From contig NC_057792.1 of NCBI RefSeq assembly GCF_014905175.1, forward strand, positions 20,404,963 through 20,468,962: DNA of 64,000 nt. The letters are read 5' to 3'. The position numbers and the translations under genes were made by a program. The notes below the pieces were generated by a model. It had not been told where the DNA came from. It saw nothing but the letters and a program-made list of their open reading frames with translations, and made no database searches. Below are positions 1 to 12,590 of this stretch, one piece after another. Numbering within the stretch: position 1 is the stretch's first letter; each line of letters starts with the position of its first letter. This stretch comes from Aphidius gifuensis. Lineage: Eukaryota > Arthropoda > Insecta > Hymenoptera > Braconidae.

Positions 1-840
1 AATTCATTTTGTAATGAAAAATAATTTTTTTTAAATTGAATTTACAATTTTTTTATATTTTATAAACAGTATTTTTTAATAATACAAATTAATTTTTTAA
101 TTTCACTTAATTATTTATATGGCAAAACAAAAAAACCTGTCGAATTTTGGGTTTGAAATAAAAATAAACTTGTAAAATTTATTGAAACTAAATAATTTAT
201 CATTTTATTGTTAAATTTTTTGATGAATTTACAAGAAGATTAAAATTTAAACGAAATATTAATAAAAAAAATTTTTAATTGTCTATTTTAATTAATATGA
301 AAATAAAAATACCAAAATCCTTTTTTTTTAAATTTTTTCAATCAAATTTTACTTCGATTTGTGTCAAAATTAAAAATATAACATTTTCAAAATTTATTCC
401 TGCTAAAAAAAAAAAATATAAATATTAAAATGAATAATGTTAAAAAACTGTCATTCATTTAAAAATTATTAACAAAAAAAATATAGAAACACGACAAAAA
501 ACATTAAAAAAAAAACTTTTATTTTTCGAGTGACTGATGACTGCTGATGACATGGTATTCCGTCAGTTGATAAGCAAAAAAATTCAATTTACCAAAACAG
601 CATATTATAAATAAATAAAAAAAATATATATTGTTTAAATAATAATATGTTGTGGAAATATAAATTATTATTATGTATCTACCTGCAGGAGAGATACATT
701 TGTCTGAAATTAAATTATTTTTTATCACACTTATATGTATCTGTCTATCTTCCTCTCAGTACATTTCATTGTATATTGCGCAGTATAATGATAAATGCAT
801 ACAAACAAACATACATATAAACATTCATACACAGCATCCC
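1..840. other. AT-rich non-coding DNA
   Basis: Nearly pure A/T sequence with long A and T runs. Short open frames exist on both strands but are low-complexity (Phe/Tyr/Ile/Lys-rich), with no recognisable domain or splice structure. I see nothing functional here. Confidence 0.6.
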
Positions 841-1080
841 TCACAAACACACATATATATGAGGGATGATACGCTACTAGAACGACCACCGCGAAACCAG
901 AAATCGATTACACCCCTAAACCATTACTCCCTGGCATCAGAGAGAGCCATCGATTTTCTATCTCTTTCTCTCTCTCAGCTATCTCGCTCTTTCTCTTTCT
1001 CTCTGCTCTTTATTGGCAAGGTTTGTCGGGTTCCCTTCTGATTAAAACGGACAAGTCCACTGACCCGAATTTACGAATTA
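841..1080. promoter_or_regulatory. GC-richer island with CT-rich (GAGA-type) stretch
   Basis: About 240 bp stand out from the AT-rich surroundings by a balanced base composition. The middle (about 955-1010) is a run of CTCTCT/TTTCTC repeats, which on the minus strand are GAGAG motifs of the kind bound by GAGA-factor-like proteins. There is no convincing exon. Inference: a conserved non-coding element, enhancer or promoter of a gene lying off the window or spanning the desert. A simple microsatellite is the alternative. Confidence 0.3.
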
Positions 1081-4000
1081 ATCCGTACTAGCATCGATGA
1101 AATGATAAATAAAAAAAATATATATATAAAAATATTGAATTTAAATTATTTTTTGAAAAATAATATTGCATATAAATAAAGCATTAAATATTGTATTGAA
1201 TTTTAAATAATAAATCAAGTGAAAAATTATTTTTAAATATTTTTAAATTAATTAATTTTAAAAGCTTAAAATTAGAAAAAAAACAAAAATTTAATTTTAT
1301 TTTTTCTTAGAAATAAAAAATTGTTATTTATTTAATTTTTTTTTTCGAATAAACTATAAAAGGAAATTAAAATTTAAGATTTAAAAAATTTTTGGACAGT
1401 CAATTTTTAAACATGAATTTTTTCGAGTGTAAATATTTTTTAGTTTGAATTTATGACTGGTGGCAACGTTTAGTTGCAATTGACAGACTAAACATTTTTT
1501 TTTTAACTGAGAGCAATAATAAAATGAAAGACTTTGTCAATAAATTTTGATAAAAAAAAATAATAATTTTTTGTGGATGGAGTTATTAGGTATACAACTA
1601 TGCAGCCATAAAGCTGGACCAAATTGTTGATGGATATACCCGTTAATTATAGAACATTTCGGAAATGAAGCTTACTGTCGGATAATGACAGTTGATGGCT
1701 GTACATCTATTCAAAATTTGCCTATTTGCTGCACACAGACAAAGTCAAACAATACACTAGCAAATATAACAAATAAAATTAAATAAAAATTTATAATTTA
1801 ATTTTAAAAATAGTTTTTACAAGGTACTAAACTTGATATTTGAAAAAAGCTCTATTCAATTATTTTCATTTAATTATAAAATATCCATAATACTCTTTTA
1901 ATTCAAGTGAATTAAATTAAAATTCTCACAGATCTCTTGGCAATGTTATTTGCTTTATATACAAAAAACTTTTATTTGAATTACTTAAATTTTTTTTATT
2001 GACACTGTAAAAATAAAATATAAATTTTGTATAATGAAAATGACAAGCTTCATCTCGACACCCCAGCCAGAAAAATCATTACGAAATTTAAATAATGTTA
2101 TTTTTTTTTTTTATTTTCGTAGACATATAAATGTATTCAGAGGTCAAATATAAACCCAAAGGAAATGAAAATTCACAGGTCAACTTAAAATAGAGCTTAA
2201 TTTCCGTGAATACATTTTCAAACTAGAAAAAATATATCAAAAAAAAAATAATAATAACAATCTAATCATCAAAATTTTAAGCTGATTTCTTTCTTTATGC
2301 AAATTCAAATTGAAAAATTAATTTCTCCGTCAATTAATAATTTTTTTAGACAATGATAATATTTTTTAAAAGAAAAAAATCTCTGTATAAATTTAACTGA
2401 TTTAAAATTAAAGCACATATCCACAATCCCATGACGCAATGTAGAGACTAAGGGCCACTGAGGTTATATTCTAGATAGCACTCAAGAGAGTTATGTCGAA
2501 TTCATTTCATTGTGATTCAGTGTCATTGATGTGTACTCCTCACACACAATAAATACACAAATTAACTTGTGTTTTATTAATGTGTGTGTGTGTTCTAATC
2601 TACATAGATGCAACATGAATTGATGCAAGTTTATGTGTGTTGATGAAGCCTCGAAGCATTTCTCTCATGATGCTCATGTTCAATGTGTTCATAAAAATAT
2701 ATATATCAATGACAGAACAGTGAGCATATTCACTTGTATGCCTGAACATGAAACAAAGAGAGTTACTGAGGGGCGTGACAGTTGTCTTTTTATTTCTATA
2801 TAACAATTCTAACCATTAGCTTCGCAATATAAATTGCAATTTTTAATCGCTAAAATATGATACTGTGCTAATTAACATTTATCAATTCTTAACTGGGCAT
2901 TTACCAATTGATTCTTTGAATAATAAATACTTCAGAAAATAAAAATAAAAAATAAACACTTGCTGGGAATCGAACCGTAGATTTCGAAATTTGCAGAAGC
3001 TTTACTTGTAAATCCATCAAAAGCTCATTTAAAATTTCTTTGTTATAACTTGAATGTGATGTTGGCTCCAATGTACCTTTGAATATATTTACAATCTTGG
3101 ATCAATTGTAAAAAAACATTTCGGTTTTTTAGATTAATTTTCTACCAATTTAGCTATAGAAATTTGTAGCTCGATTGAACCTTGATTCCCGATTTTTGAT
3201 GTTAATTTTTGCATCGTAAAATATCGATAATCGCTAGTAATTGAAACTGTTTTTTATTTTACAAATATTTTTTTTCGTTTAATAAACAATATATGTAATG
3301 GTACTCGGATATTTGCATTGATCGTTGAAGATAATAATCAATTCGATATCTTCAACAATGTATACACGATTTTCAATCCAAGCTATTGCTTTTACAGTTT
3401 ACCAGTAAATTGATTTGAAAATCGGAACAAAAGAGATTATTTCGTCGTTTTTGTAATGGGTTTTTTAATTAGCGTAGTGATATCGATATCGATAATTGAT
3501 TTTGAGATTATTTTTTCGGTATTGAACAAAAAAATGAATGGAAAATTTCAGAGTAACTTGGTTCAAAATTAAATATACAAAATGAATAATGAATGAGTAA
3601 TTTTCAAATATTGAAACAACTAATTTCACTTTAAATCTTGTTTATCGATAGCCAATGTTAACATAAATATTTAATAACAAAATGCAAATGCAGAAAAAAT
3701 AAAAAATAAAGTTAAATTTTATTTTTTAGCTAGTAATACGTGACATTTTGATATGGCTCTATAAATAAGTTAGAGAGTTAAAAGCTTTTCGTGTAAATAC
3801 ATGAAAGTGAAGCATGCAGAATGATTTGAAATTCCAATTGAACAATTTCAGTGCTGCAGATGTACTGCTAGGGTTTTCTACTTGTTACTGTACATGGCCA
3901 ATTGCCTAAAGTAGATATATATCAATTTTGTTGATGCAATTTACAAACAGTTCACATGACGCAAGGAAAAAAACGAATTTACGATACAAATAACCATGAT

Positions 4001-4480
4001 ATTCCAAAGTGGCTATCATGAAAATTTCACGAAATATTCAATCATTGAATTTCGAAACGTCAACCAAGCATACTTGCATATATTTTTTTTTCATTTTCCA
4101 CTTCAAAGATGTATGCATTTTATTTTTTTCTTCAAACATAAAGCTTAACAACATCAAAGAATCTTGAAGAAAAAAAAAAAATATTCAGGATTATATTTCG
4201 TATCTTTGATACGTCATCAAAAAAAAAAATGAAAAATATTTTTCCCCTTTGCTTGATTTGATACTGGAACCAAAGAATAAACCCGGACAATAGCTTGAGT
4301 CGCGGAACAATAAAAAAAAAAAAAAAAAAAGATTCAAGAAAATAATAATGAAAAAAAAAATATATATATGAAAAGGCAAAAAAATATAAATCTGAACGAA
4401 TCCATGATTAAGGAAGAAAGGAAAAAATAAAAAAAATTATGGATTAAAAAAAAAAAAACAATGGAACAAAGAATGGTATA
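1081..4480. other. AT-rich non-coding DNA with small odd motifs
   Basis: No supportable exon on either strand. Small items inside are: a GGTTCGATTCC-like B-box remnant on the minus strand near 2,975 (possible decayed tRNA-derived SINE), a TG-microsatellite near 2,580, and two overlapping TATCGATA sites at 3,481-3,494. The rest is A/T tracts. Confidence 0.5.
3481..3494. promoter_or_regulatory. Two overlapping DRE-like sites (TATCGATA)
   Basis: The 14 bases read TATCGATATCGATA, which is two copies of the palindromic DREF element overlapping by two bases. They also contain CGATA units of the BEAF-32 type. Further CGATA-containing words occur near 3,225 and 7,135. In flies such elements mark housekeeping promoters and domain boundaries; no gene start is visible beside this one, so its role here is open. 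Confidence 0.3.
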
Positions 4481-4870
4481 TGTGTGTAAGGACGCGCAGA
4501 GCATTAATCGCTCGTAATTCTTCGATCGGTTCTGCACGATTCTATCAGAATAAATGGTCTCCTACAGCGCGTTACTGATGGAGAGACAGACAGAGAGAGA
4601 GGGACAGTGATGAAGAGGGAAAAGATATATAGAAGAGAGGACAGAAAGAGAGTGATGCGTCAAGGACTCCCTGCAGAGAGTGAAAGAAGGGTGCGGTATA
4701 GGATTGCAGTGATGGACAGCAGAAAGAGCAATGGACGTTGGACGATAGCTGGGTTTCAAAATCACAAATGAAAAGGCGTTTTAAACGACAAAACAAAAGC
4801 TTGTTGCTGGCAGAATCGATTTCACATCCAGTATTCTTGCCCAGGGAGTGTTATACTGTCCTGAAATTTC
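4481..4870. promoter_or_regulatory. GC-richer island with GA-rich stretch
   Basis: A second compositional island in the desert. About 4,575-4,700 is rich in GAGAGA/GACAGA words, flanked by balanced-composition DNA (to about 4,860). Open frames on the minus strand through it are low-complexity Ser/Leu/Pro-rich translations of the repeat and are not taken as coding. Together with the island at 841-1080 this looks like regulatory DNA with GAGA-type sites, by inference only. Confidence 0.3.
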
Positions 4871-7324
4871 ATATCGCTAAATATTTTTTCATTTTTCTTG
4901 ATTTTTTCATATAAAAATTGTTTAGTAAAAAATTATTATTTATAAAAGAACGAAAAATAATAATTTCTATCTATATGATAATGTATTTTACTATGTTACT
5001 CGATAAACTGAAAAAGAAAAAAAAAAATTAAACGCAAGATTATACTAGTTTAGTGTTGAGACTTGAGTTTGAGAAAAGCTCTCACTTTCTCATAAAAAGC
5101 TCTTGTCTTATTATTAAGGGATAACAAGAGAAGGTATTCAGTAATTAAGAGAAATGTTACAAGCACTAGCTCATATCTGAGTTCATACTCCAATCTTCTC
5201 CTTCCACTATAGATCATATATACAACCTCGTGAAGCTATTAATATATGAGCTACATATATCATCGAGTATGGATGATCAAAATGGCCACTCGCCAAATAT
5301 ACACCAGGTCAAGCATAAAGACACTACCACTATATTATTCAATATTAATCTATCTAGTATATTATAAAATCATAAAAATAAGTTAATTTTTTTTAGGGAT
5401 TTATTTATTTTCTAAATCATTAATTTATATTTTATTAAAAATATATTTTGCTGGCTTTTTTTTTCAACCCTTTTGTCGTAAAAAAAATAATAAATTTTGA
5501 CTGTTTTTGTTGGATACATGAGTCAGTACAAAACACGTATTTTTCTTTTTTTTTTTGGGTTGAAAAAAGCTGCTTTATGACTGGTTCAATAGATCCATAA
5601 TCAGATGAAACAAATTTTTAACGATTTTTTTTTTTTTGCCATTACCGTAGGTGGTCTATATAGATAATGGAAAAGCAAGTTTTTTTTTTTTTCAAATAGA
5701 TAATTTAACTGGTGTTTCGAAAAGAGAAGGAATGATAATTTTTAAAAATTATAAATATTTTCATTATGAGTTTATCATTGTTTGTATATTTTTTTTTCAT
5801 CAAAATTGTTATAGTTTTTATAGGAAGTTATTTAAAAAAATTGTCGGGTGAATTTTTGCTGATAATGACATCAATGTATGAATATACAAATGAGTTTGTA
5901 AATTAGAATTTTTTTTTTTTAAGCATATCGAATTTTCCAGAAGCGACCAGTAAAGCTCACAAGCTGTATAAATATACATTGAGGGTATTTCGCACATATA
6001 TGTTTGTTGCAATTCTCGGCATGTGGCTAGCAGACCAGGTCCAAAATCCGTAAGCTGCTTGAGGACTTAACAACCAATGGAAATTCTACATTTGCCAAAA
6101 GTTCACAATCAGTATTATTTAGTCTTTTTTTCCAAACTTTTATTTTAAAACTTTTCTTTTATTCTATTTAACATATACTGTAACTTTTTTTTTACTTTTT
6201 ATTTTAATTCTAAAAAATCAATAATAATTCATTTTAATTATTGGCATAATTAATTTATTATTAATTAATATTTTTGTTGACAATTTATGTAAATATTTAA
6301 ATTCACATCAACTTGCAGAAAATTTTATTTAGAAAAATCTGATTCGTTGTATGATCAAGTAGTCAAAACACATTTTAGTCAGCCATAAAATAAATTTCTC
6401 ATTTTTCAATTAATTTTTATATTAAATAAAAAAAAAAACAATTAGTTTATAAAGACAGCCATTTTGTTTTTTACAATAAATTTTCGAGAAATCGGTATTG
6501 CAAAATGTCACTGGTGAAATTCAATATACGTTGAGATTTCAGTGTAACTCACAAAAAAGTATAGAAAAAAATAAAAAAGAATTCCGTCACGTAGAAATGT
6601 TTCGTAACAAAGGCTGTCCCTTGAGTCTTGGTATATTTCAACTAGTTGAAAATGTATCATTTTATGTGAAAGTAAAAAAATTTTCAACCCAATAAATAGC
6701 AAAAGAAAAATAATAAAAATAAGAGGAAAATATTTTTCATTATATTGATTTTTATTTATTTTTTTTTTTCAATTTATTTTTTGATATGAAAAAAAAAATA
6801 TATATATGAAAAAGAATTATTGGGAAATATAATCCGGTTGTTAATAGATGCGGATTATAATGTCGATGCAAAATTTCTATATTGACAATGCAAGTATGGC
6901 CAACTGTTATACCAGGTAATTTATACTCCACACATGTGTATCGTATATATATTTATGGATATTTATACATGCATATTGATGTTTATTTATGTATATTTAT
7001 CACATAGTTTTAACAGTATATCGATTGGTCAACGATATGTGATGACATTTATCCAAACATTTCTATCCTCGATATCCCTAACTCAAAATTTTCACCTATA
7101 TTCACTGTTCACACTGTTCACACACTCTAAGTACATCGATATCGAATATTTATATTAACCAATTTTCCATTTTCATATTCATACACGCAAATACATACAC
7201 ATGATATACATTTAAGTTGAGAAAAATAATATACAGTCGTTTGAAAAATTGTAGAAATATATATTTTTTTTTTTTTGTAATATTATAATTTTAAAAAATA
7301 ATTCGTTTTATGTTATTGGAAAAT
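4871..7324. other. AT-rich non-coding DNA
   Basis: Mostly A/T tracts with short non-repetitive stretches (for example 5,040-5,330 and 5,930-6,100). No exon, tRNA or mobile-element coding sequence could be supported on either strand. Confidence 0.5.
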
Positions 7325-7990
7325 TATTATTATTATTTATTGTTAAGTACATTTTAAACAAAAAAAAAAAATTATAATTATAATTTATTATTTAAATTAT
7401 ATAAATTAAAAATTGATTTTTCGTTTTTTTTTTTTAAACCGGTTAAAAAAGGTTTTTTTTTTTTTAAAATATTGTATTCAATTTAAGTCAAAAAATTTAT
7501 TTTAAAATTGAAAAATTAAAATTTGTATTATTTAAACAAATCTTTAAATTATTTTGTGAAAAATTTTTTTAAAAATTCAAAAATTACAATAATTTTTGAG
7601 GATTTAACTCTGATTTCAAAAAAAAAAAAAAAAAGCGACAAGTGATTTAAAATTTATTTAATTGTATCTATTTATAAAAATCATAATAACTTTCTACAAA
7701 TGAAAATTGTTGTTATTTATTGTTAAATGCATTTAAAAAATAATAATAATAATAATAATAATAATAATTTATTATTTAAAAATTAATTTTTTAAATAATA
7801 TTTTTTAAACCGTTAAAAAAAGGGTTTTTTTTTTTTGTATCTTTTATTCAATTTCAAACTTTGTAAAAAAAATTCAAAGATTACAGTAATTTTCAAGGAT
7901 TTAAAAATAAATATTTAAAAAAAAAAACTATTTATTTAATTGTATCTATTTATAACAATAATAATAATATTTTACAAATGAAAATTGCTC
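7325..7990. repeat. Degenerate two-copy direct duplication
   Basis: Several landmarks recur in the same order: TTATTGTTAAGTAC at about 7,340 and TTATTGTTAAATGC at 7,717; AAACCGGTTAAAAAAGG at 7,437 and AAACCGTTAAAAAAAGGG at 7,807; TTTAATTGTATCTATTTATA at about 7,658 and 7,935, followed each time by ACAAATGAAAATTG. Spacing is about 280-370 bp, so the copies differ by indels. A (TAA/AAT)n microsatellite sits between them near 7,740. Confidence 0.55.
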
Positions 7991-10900
7991 TTATTTGGCT
8001 CTCTAGACATATAGTTTTCGTAATTCTATATATATAATAATATACATTGTTGAGGTTTACAATATAACTCGAGGTGTTTATCAACAATGTTCTTGAAGCT
8101 ACAATGAATTTATACTGATACTGACTGTCGTCATTTGTCTTGCCACGGAGAAGTAAATGCCTTTCATAGCTAAAATATATTGCACAAAGGGTTAGTCACT
8201 GTCCAATTGAGCCATATAAAATATGCTAAAGCAATGAGCCAATTGTACCCAAGGCATGTCAATTTTATTGTCCCTTATTTTCATATTTTAATTATTCAAA
8301 TTATGTCATTATCAAGTACATGGCAATAACAAAAATATATATATATTTTATACTGCATTGTGTAGTCTGCTACTGAATGTAAACACTTTTACGTTTATGG
8401 TCGTAATAAAATTTATACATACAAGTATATATTTTCATCTTTATTTCTATGGAGTAGCAAGATGAGGGTTCGCAGGATTGCAACTTGGTTAAATAAAATG
8501 ATGAAAAATAATAAAAAAAAAAAAAAAATTGTGACACGAGGAGATAGAGAAGAAGTAAAGCTCGTTAAAAAATTTAATTCAGGGTGCCAACGGTAGACGA
8601 ACGACTTATAAAAGCCACTGGTGATACTCGAAAAATTTTTATATTTTTTTATCTTTTTTTTCACTTTTAATACTAGATGTAATATATATTTTTTTATATT
8701 TTTTTTAATTTTCTAGATTCATATCGTTTATGCCGCATGTTTAAAGAGGGTTTTAAGTTGAAAAAAAAAATAAAAACTTTTGAGTGTATATTGAAGAAAA
8801 TGATCCACGTTGAAATTTAAGTTAAATCAGAAGATCATGAATTTAAGGGTCTTGAATTGAGGGAAAAAAAAGAGGGAAGAAATATTTTAAAGGAGGTTAA
8901 TTGATGTAAGGTAAGATGAGGTCAGATCTGGCAAATTGATAATACCTTGGTGATGATTTAAAGCTAAGTTTAAATTTATTTTTAAGTAGAAATATAAAAT
9001 TTATATTTAACTTGATTTCTACAATTTTTAATCAATTTTTTTTTTTCCCAATTTCAATTTTCATCCGTCAACAAGCGTACTTTCATTTTATTTTTTTTAT
9101 TCTTTATTTCCGTTTTGTTCAGAGCGTTTGCACATTTACGATTATAGGGAAACGAAGCAGTCTCTCGAGTCGAAATTTTTAGCGTTTTTCTATACCGTAG
9201 CTTACCATCAGATATTAGACCAAAAAAAAAATTGAATCCTCAACTATTTTCATATTTTTTTTTTTTATCGTTGTTACCGGTAAAATCTCCAGTTATTTTC
9301 ATTTTTTTATTTTTTATAGTAATCGAGGAATTAACAAAAAAATGTTTGTACTTTATCTCATGGATTTTTCAATATTTGTTAATTCTAAAAAAACATTCTT
9401 TTCACAAATTTATAATTTTTTTTTTACTCACAATTGACGATCCCGAGTTAAATTGAATTTTAACCAATCATTTTTTACACATGAAATTATTTTAAATTTA
9501 TAAAAAAAATTAAAATAAAATTCACAAAAAATCCGCCAAAAATTTGAATCATTTTATTTTTTTTTCAATTAGATATTTATATTCAAAAAAAATATATTCA
9601 TTGCTTTTAAAACTCAAAATTTATCCTCGATAAAATCCTCCAATTTTTTTTTGCATTATTGATCATAAACTTGAAAAAAAAATCTTAAAATTGACAAAAT
9701 AAAAAAATTGAAAAAACATTTTTAAAAATAGTCATTAAATTATTATAATTTTGTGTTAATTAAAATTAAATTAATTTAATTTCTGTCAAAAATAGGAACA
9801 TAAAGAAAAGGAAAAAAAAAAAATTAAAAGGGTTGAAGAAAACAACCCTTGATTAGTGACCTCAGACTGTTGCCCTCTGGGTTTAACCACTTCCTTCTTT
9901 TCTTTTTTGTTCATCACATTATCACTCCCTCCGAAAAAATAATAAAAAAAAACTAAAGAGTATAATAAAAATAAAAAATACGCATACGAGTTAACACAAT
10001 GAATAAAAAAATTATACCAAAAGAAACATCCCATTGTATGTTGAGACGGGGTCAAGTGGTGAGGATGTGACATTGATGGGCCAAGTAGGTAGATTGTTCT
10101 CCGAGTTTCTCCGCTATATTTTCAAACCTGATTTAGAGTTTTTTTTTTTATATTCTTTGTTTTTGATACTTGAAAATTTTCAAGCGCCCTTTAAATTGTT
10201 TTATTCCTCCTTCTTTTTGTTTTATTTTTATTGATAATCTTTTTATTTTTATATCCTTCTTTTTCTACACAGTTTTATAGGTTTTTTTTTTTTTCGTTTT
10301 GTATCATGAACGCTTGTTAACTTTATACCTGTCCACCTTTTGGTCATCATTTCTATTGGAAATTCAGCCTTTGTTCCCGAGTATTCACTATTGTTTTGCT
10401 TCTATTTATCGCTCTCGTTTAGTTTTTTTTTTAAAAAAAAACTGATAGAACTAATATGGACATGATATTTCGCGGCGCTGTGATGTCTTCTTGAGAAATA
10501 ATATTATTACTTGATTGAAAAATTGTCAAATTAATTGTTGTTAATTTTTTTGTCAATGACAAAGTGATGAGAAAATTATTTGAAGTCTCAGTGAGTTATA
10601 AAAGTGATCAATTTTCGTACAAGTTAGAGCAAAAGAAATTTTTTTTTTGTCTTATTATTTCAACTTTATATAGATCTTGAAAGAACACATAGACCAAAAA
10701 AATTACAGGCAATAATTACACGAAAAAAAAAATATATTTGTTTTTGAAAATTCATTAAAATGAAATATTTTATTCTCTTGGCTTTTTTTTTTTTTTATTA
10801 GTAAAAATCAATTCTTTTAATAACACATATATAGAAAAAAGGAAAAAAAAAAAAACTGTGATTGGAAAAGATGAAAAGAACTCGGTTCTTGGATGTCAAA

Positions 10901-11925
10901 GAAACCAATGAAAAAATAATAAAAAAAAAGGCAAAAAAAAAAATAATAGAAAATATTCATCCAGTGAGTCAGGAATGATTTTATTCTGTATCCATATTTT
11001 CTGTGAATCGTATTTTGAGTAGACAATTTTTTTTTATTTTTTTTTTGCTATCAGTGAAGTCTATGAATTTATATAGCCGTTGGATTCATCAGGGCGTGTA
11101 GACGTTGTCGGTTGTAATTGAATTTTTGGCAAAGGTTTTAAAATATTTTTTGATCTATAATTTTATCATCATCAGGATCATCATGATCATCATCATCGAG
11201 AGAAGAAGAAGAAGAACGAGATAATATAAAATAATTTGATAAATTTAAACACAAAAAAATAGAAATTAAAAATTAATTACTATTGGCTAATTTAATATCT
11301 GCAACCATTACCCTGGAATTTAGAAAAAATAAAATTAATTTCTAAAACTTTTAAAACACTCATGTACTTTCATATCGTCTTGAAAAAAAAATATACAACC
11401 CCACAGACCGGCAGTCAGTCTCATAAAAAAAATATGCATATTTATTTATAATTATAATAAATTAATTACGAAAATAAAAATTGCAATATCATCAAGTTAA
11501 AAAAAAAAATATCAAACATCAGAAGTATACATACAGTAAATACTTCAACATCGAGAAAATAACCTAATGATTCTAGAAATGAAACAACTTTGTCTCATTA
11601 AAATTTTCATCTACTGCACATATTACAAGTATGCAATTAGTATCAAATTTTTTTTGCTTGAAAAATCAAGTGACATATCTTCTTAAAAAAAAAAACAACA
11701 TCAATGCCTCAACATTGATGAAATTCTTGATCGTATGAAAACTTTAATCATGGTACCAATGGAACAAGTGTTTATCGAAATTTATAATACCTAAAAATTA
11801 CCAAGAAATTAATCACGCTGAAGCTAGCGTTCAAATTAGCGTCTCGAAATTAACAGTACAGAGAACATAGAGGATTTCTTGGGCCCGGCCCTTAACTCCT
11901 ATATAAATATTTTATTATTAAAATA
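7991..11925. other. AT-rich non-coding DNA
   Basis: No coding exon could be supported. Open frames here (for example minus strand 9,786-10,073) are Phe/Tyr/Lys-rich readings of A/T tracts. A short GC word, TTGGGCCCGGCCC, near 11,878 stands just left of the foldback repeat that follows. Confidence 0.5.
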
Positions 11926-12590
11926 GAGCTATCCTCGTAAATTGTTTTTAATCAATTTTTGAAATGGTCAAAAGAGGGTAGGGGGTGGATTTTAACTGTT
12001 TTTAATTTTTTTGACTATGATGGGGTTGAGCTATCCTCGTAATTTTTTTTTTATTAAATTTTTGGGAATGTGAGCTTATTCAGAAAAAAAAATTATAATT
12101 TTTGAAATGGTAAAAAGAGGGTAGGGGGTGGATTTTAATTATTTTTAATTTTTTTGACTATGATAAAGTTGAGCTATCCTCGTATTTCTTTTTTTATTAA
12201 ATTGTTGAGAATGTGAGCTTACTCAGAAAAAAAAATTATAATTTTTGAAACTGTCAAAGAGGGGTAGGGGGTTGATTTTAACTGTTTTTAATTTTTTTGA
12301 CTACGATGGATTTGAGCTATCCTTGTAATTTTTTTTTATTAAATTTTTAAGGATCTAAGCTAGCTTAGGAAAAAAAATTATAATATTTGAAATGGTCAAA
12401 AGGAGGTAAGGGGTCGATTTTAATTTTTTTTTATTTTTTCACCCCTCTTTGACCATTTCAAAAATCCCCATTTTTTTTTCTAAACTAGCTTAGGTCCTTG
12501 AAAATTTAATAAAAAAAAAATTAGGAGGATAGCTCAACCCCATCATAGTCAAAAAAATTAAAAACAATTGAAATTCACCCCTATCCTCCT
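11926..12590. repeat. Tandem repeat (about 143 bp period) ending in an inverted copy; foldback element
   Basis: The word GAGCTATCCTCGTA starts copies at about 11,926, 12,028 and 12,171, and a one-base variant at 12,314. Two successive intervals are 143 bp and the first is shorter (102 bp). Each unit carries a shared core reading GGTAGGGGGTGGATTTTAA with small variants, then TTTTTTTGACTATGAT. From about 12,430 the sequence continues as the reverse complement: CCTCTTTGACCATTTC, AGGATAGCTCAACCCCATC and CACCCCTATCCTCC. The region can therefore fold on itself. It has no open frame of its own. It fits a foldback transposon remnant or a small satellite seeded by a MITE. Confidence 0.75.

Noticed and set aside
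673..1041. 122-codon plus-strand frame near the left end
   Set aside because: Its end is a translation of CT repeats and its start is AT-rich low complexity; no domain or neighbouring exon.
2950..3040. tRNA gene on the minus strand
   Set aside because: B-box-like word only; no pairing T arm, D arm or acceptor stem.
9786..10073. 95-codon minus-strand frame
   Set aside because: Low-complexity Phe/Lys runs from homopolymers; not supported by composition or context.
11926..12590. CRISPR array
   Set aside because: Units are about 143 bp with diverged, AT-rich content and an inverted copy; no short constant repeat with unique spacers, and the genome is an insect.
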